From an uncultured Succinatimonas sp. (GTDB lineage Bacteria > Pseudomonadota > Gammaproteobacteria > Enterobacterales > Succinivibrionaceae): DNA of 45,261 nucleotides. Below the pieces are notes generated by a model that saw nothing but the letters and a program-made list of their open reading frames with translations, made no database searches and was not told the DNA's origin. The position numbers and the translations under genes are program-made. Where the stretch lies: contig NZ_CAJKVK010000006.1 in the NCBI RefSeq assembly GCF_905203285.1, positions 1-45,261 on the forward strand, given 5' to 3'. This document shows positions 43,533 through 45,261 of this stretch, piece after piece (positions within the stretch are counted from its first letter, which is position 1; each line of letters begins with the position of its first letter).

Positions 43533-44115
43533 CGTAAATCTAAAACTTATTGTAGGTCTTGGCAATATCGGCCCTAAATATGAACATACGCGGCATAATA
43601 TGGGCTGCGATTTGTTATTTAATATTGCAGATAAGTACCGTATAAGCTTAAATCCTGAAAGCAAATTCTCAGGTCTTGTCGGTCGCGGCAACATTGAAGG
43701 GCAGGAAGTGCGCCTCGTTTTTCCGACCACTTTTATGAATGAAAGCGGCAGAAGCGTCGGTGCGTTATGCAACTTTTTCCGCATCGCACCTGAAGAAATT
43801 CTCGTGCTGCATGATGATTTGGATCTTCCGCCCGGTACCATCAGATTTAAATTCGGTGGCGGGCTTGCAGGACACAACGGACTTAAAAGCATAACGGCTT
43901 GTCTGTCAGGGGCCCAAAATTATTATCGCCTGCGCATCGGCATCGGACATCCTGAACGCTCTGACGTAATAAATTGGGTGTTAAACCGTCCCTCACCGCA
44001 AGATCGCGATAAAATTGATGCGGCTTTAGATGCCGCCCTTTTAGGGATCGGAACTTTATTTAAAGAGGGGGTGAATAAAGCCACCTCCTTTATTAACGGA
44101 TTTAAACCTCTTTAG
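43522..44115 (+). CDS. pth: Peptidyl-tRNA hydrolase
   Basis: Recycles peptidyl-tRNAs released by stalled ribosomes. VGLGNIGPKYEHTRHNMG holds the catalytic His (residue 25) and its neighbouring Asn, TTFMNESG the next motif, and LVLHDDLDLPPG the catalytic Asp; GGGLAGHNGLKSI completes the fold signature. 197 residues, the usual size. The start lies within the end of folK; ychF follows nine bases after the stop, preserving the widespread pth-ychF pair. Confidence 0.96.
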   Translation: MPNNVNLKLIVGLGNIGPKYEHTRHNMGCDLLFNIADKYRISLNPESKFSGLVGRGNIEGQEVRLVFPTTFMNESGRSVGALCNFFRIAPEEILVLHDDLDLPPGTIRFKFGGGLAGHNGLKSITACLSGAQNYYRLRIGIGHPERSDVINWVLNRPSPQDRDKIDAALDAALLGIGTLFKEGVNKATSFINGFKPL

Positions 44116-44124
44116 GAGAAAGAC

Positions 44125-45219
44125 ATGGGATTTAATTGTGGAATCGTCGGTTTGCCTAACGTCGGCAAATCAACTCTTTTTAACGCTCTGACTAAAGCCG
44201 GCATCGCAGCTGAAAATTTCCCGTTCTGCACCATTGAGCCCAATACCGGCATCGTCCCGGTCCCCGATGAGCGCCTTGATAAAATCGCCGCTATCGTGAA
44301 CCCGCAGAAAATCGTCCCTACCGCAATGGAATTCGTGGATATCGCAGGTCTTGTCAAAGGAGCCTCCAAAGGTGAAGGTCTTGGCAACCAATTTTTAATG
44401 AATATTCGCGAAACCGATGCTATCGCTCATGTCGTACGCTGCTTTGACGATCCGAACGTAATTCACGTCAACGGCAAAGTTGATCCGATTTCCGACGTTG
44501 AAATTATCAATACCGAGCTTGCTCTTGCCGATTTGGATGTCTGCGACAAAGCCCTGCAGCGTCTTGAAAAACGCGCCCGCACCGGCGGCGACAAAGAAGC
44601 ATTAGCTCAAGTCGTGGCTCTTGAAAAATGCAAGCCCGCTCTTGAGGAAGGTAAAATGCTGCGTCAAATCTCTTTTACCAAGGAAGATCTGCATGCATTG
44701 CGCGGCTTCAACTTCCTTACCTTAAAGCCGGTTATGTACATAGCCAACGTCTCGGAAGACGGTTTTACCGATAATCCTTATTTATCTCAATTAGAGGATT
44801 ATGCCGCAAAGGAAAACTCCATAGTCGTTCCCGTGTCTGCTGCAATTGAAGCAGATTTAGCCTCCATGGAGCCTGAAGACAGAAAAGAATTCATGGACAG
44901 TCTCGGCATCAGCGAGCCGGGACTTAACCGCGTCATTCGCGCAGGATATAAACTTTTAGGTCTGCAGACTTTCTTTACCGCAGGACCTAAGGAAGTCAGA
45001 GCCTGGACCGTCAAAGTAGGCGCCACCGCCCCGCAGGCAGCCGGTAAGATCCATTCTGACTTTGAAAGAGGATTCATCCGTGCAGAGGTTGTATCTTATG
45101 ATGATCTGATCGCATGCGGAAGTCACACAGCAGCCAAAGAAAAGGGTCTGATCCGTCTGGAGGGAAAAGACTATGTGGTAAAAGACGGAGACATCATGCT
45201 GTTCCGTTTCAATGTATAA
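44125..45219 (+). CDS. ychF: Obg-family ATPase YchF
   Basis: Universally conserved P-loop protein related to Obg GTPases but preferring ATP; E. coli YchF binds ribosomes and inhibits catalase. The P-loop GLPNVGKST, the G3-like DIAGLVKGASKGEGLGNQFL and the altered G4 motif NVSE (in place of NKxD, explaining ATP use) are visible, followed by a coiled-coil insertion and a C-terminal TGS domain. 364 residues against 363 in E. coli. GGAG precedes the ATG. The 42 bases after it show no terminator. Confidence 0.97.
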   Translation: MGFNCGIVGLPNVGKSTLFNALTKAGIAAENFPFCTIEPNTGIVPVPDERLDKIAAIVNPQKIVPTAMEFVDIAGLVKGASKGEGLGNQFLMNIRETDAIAHVVRCFDDPNVIHVNGKVDPISDVEIINTELALADLDVCDKALQRLEKRARTGGDKEALAQVVALEKCKPALEEGKMLRQISFTKEDLHALRGFNFLTLKPVMYIANVSEDGFTDNPYLSQLEDYAAKENSIVVPVSAAIEADLASMEPEDRKEFMDSLGISEPGLNRVIRAGYKLLGLQTFFTAGPKEVRAWTVKVGATAPQAAGKIHSDFERGFIRAEVVSYDDLIACGSHTAAKEKGLIRLEGKDYVVKDGDIMLFRFNV

Positions 45220-45261
45220 GCATACTAAGCATGCTGAAAACACATAAGAAAATGTATAAAT

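Noticed and set aside
1..45261. CRISPR array, insertion sequence or prophage
   Set aside because: No regularly spaced direct repeats, transposase, terminal repeats or phage genes were seen; xerD is the housekeeping recombinase.

Overview
The window looks like chromosomal DNA of a gammaproteobacterium. The gene content and order (lptD-surA-pdxA-rsmA, coaE-zapD-yacG, thrS-infC-rpmI-rplT, cvpA-purF, dksA-gluQ-pcnB-folK, pth-ychF), an E. coli-type XerD and a T-protein TyrA are all typical of that class. The AT-rich composition, the shuffled order of these conserved blocks, the two organic-acid uptake systems with periplasmic binding proteins and the glycogen genes suggest a host-associated anaerobe such as a member of the Succinivibrionaceae. 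That placement is inference; no rRNA gene is present to fix it.

Layout. 1-2.4 kb: a DMT-family permease facing xerD and a small lipoprotein gene. 2.6-11.1 kb (+): coaE-zapD-yacG, then lptD-surA-pdxA-rsmA-rsmC in tight array (outer-membrane biogenesis, vitamin B6 synthesis, 16S rRNA methylation). 11.2-14.2 kb (-): a DctPQM TRAP transporter behind a nested inverted-repeat structure. 14.5-17.1 kb (+): a decayed glgC pseudogene followed by an intact glgA. 17.2-20.4 kb (-): thrS-infC-rpmI-rplT, with a tRNA-Thr anticodon-arm mimic in the thrS leader. 20.7 kb: tRNA-Val(GAC). 20.9-25.2 kb: an MFS permease, then a TctCBA tripartite carboxylate transporter. 25.2-26.1 kb: a mostly gene-poor stretch holding a 27-codon membrane-peptide ORF, terminator-like hairpins, a possible gene remnant and a perfect 30-bp palindrome. 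26.1-31.3 kb (-): serS-cvpA-purF and, upstream of them, a hipBA toxin-antitoxin module with four operators spaced exactly 28 bp apart. 31.3-34.6 kb (-): mlaA-tyrA-ydgA. 34.7-37.2 kb (+): a large unrecognised protein. 37.2-39.7 kb (-): a class A PBP (mrcB). 39.9-45.2 kb (+): dksA-gluQ-pcnB-folK-pth-ychF.

The main observations are in control elements and in genes an ORF caller would miss. glgC directly upstream of glgA is dead, with several frameshifts, in-frame stops and a missing segment. The two genes known in E. coli for AUU start codons policed by IF3, infC and pcnB, both lie here, and both appear to start on AUN codons (AUA and AUU), so default calls truncate each at the N-terminus. The thrS leader carries a stem with a seven-base loop reading like a tRNA-Thr anticodon loop. 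The hipBA operators are regularly phased and overlap the promoter and the hipB ribosome-binding site. I found no CRISPR array, insertion sequence or prophage, and no evident new multi-gene defence system; the 827-residue orphan protein and the 27-residue membrane peptide are the least explained genes.
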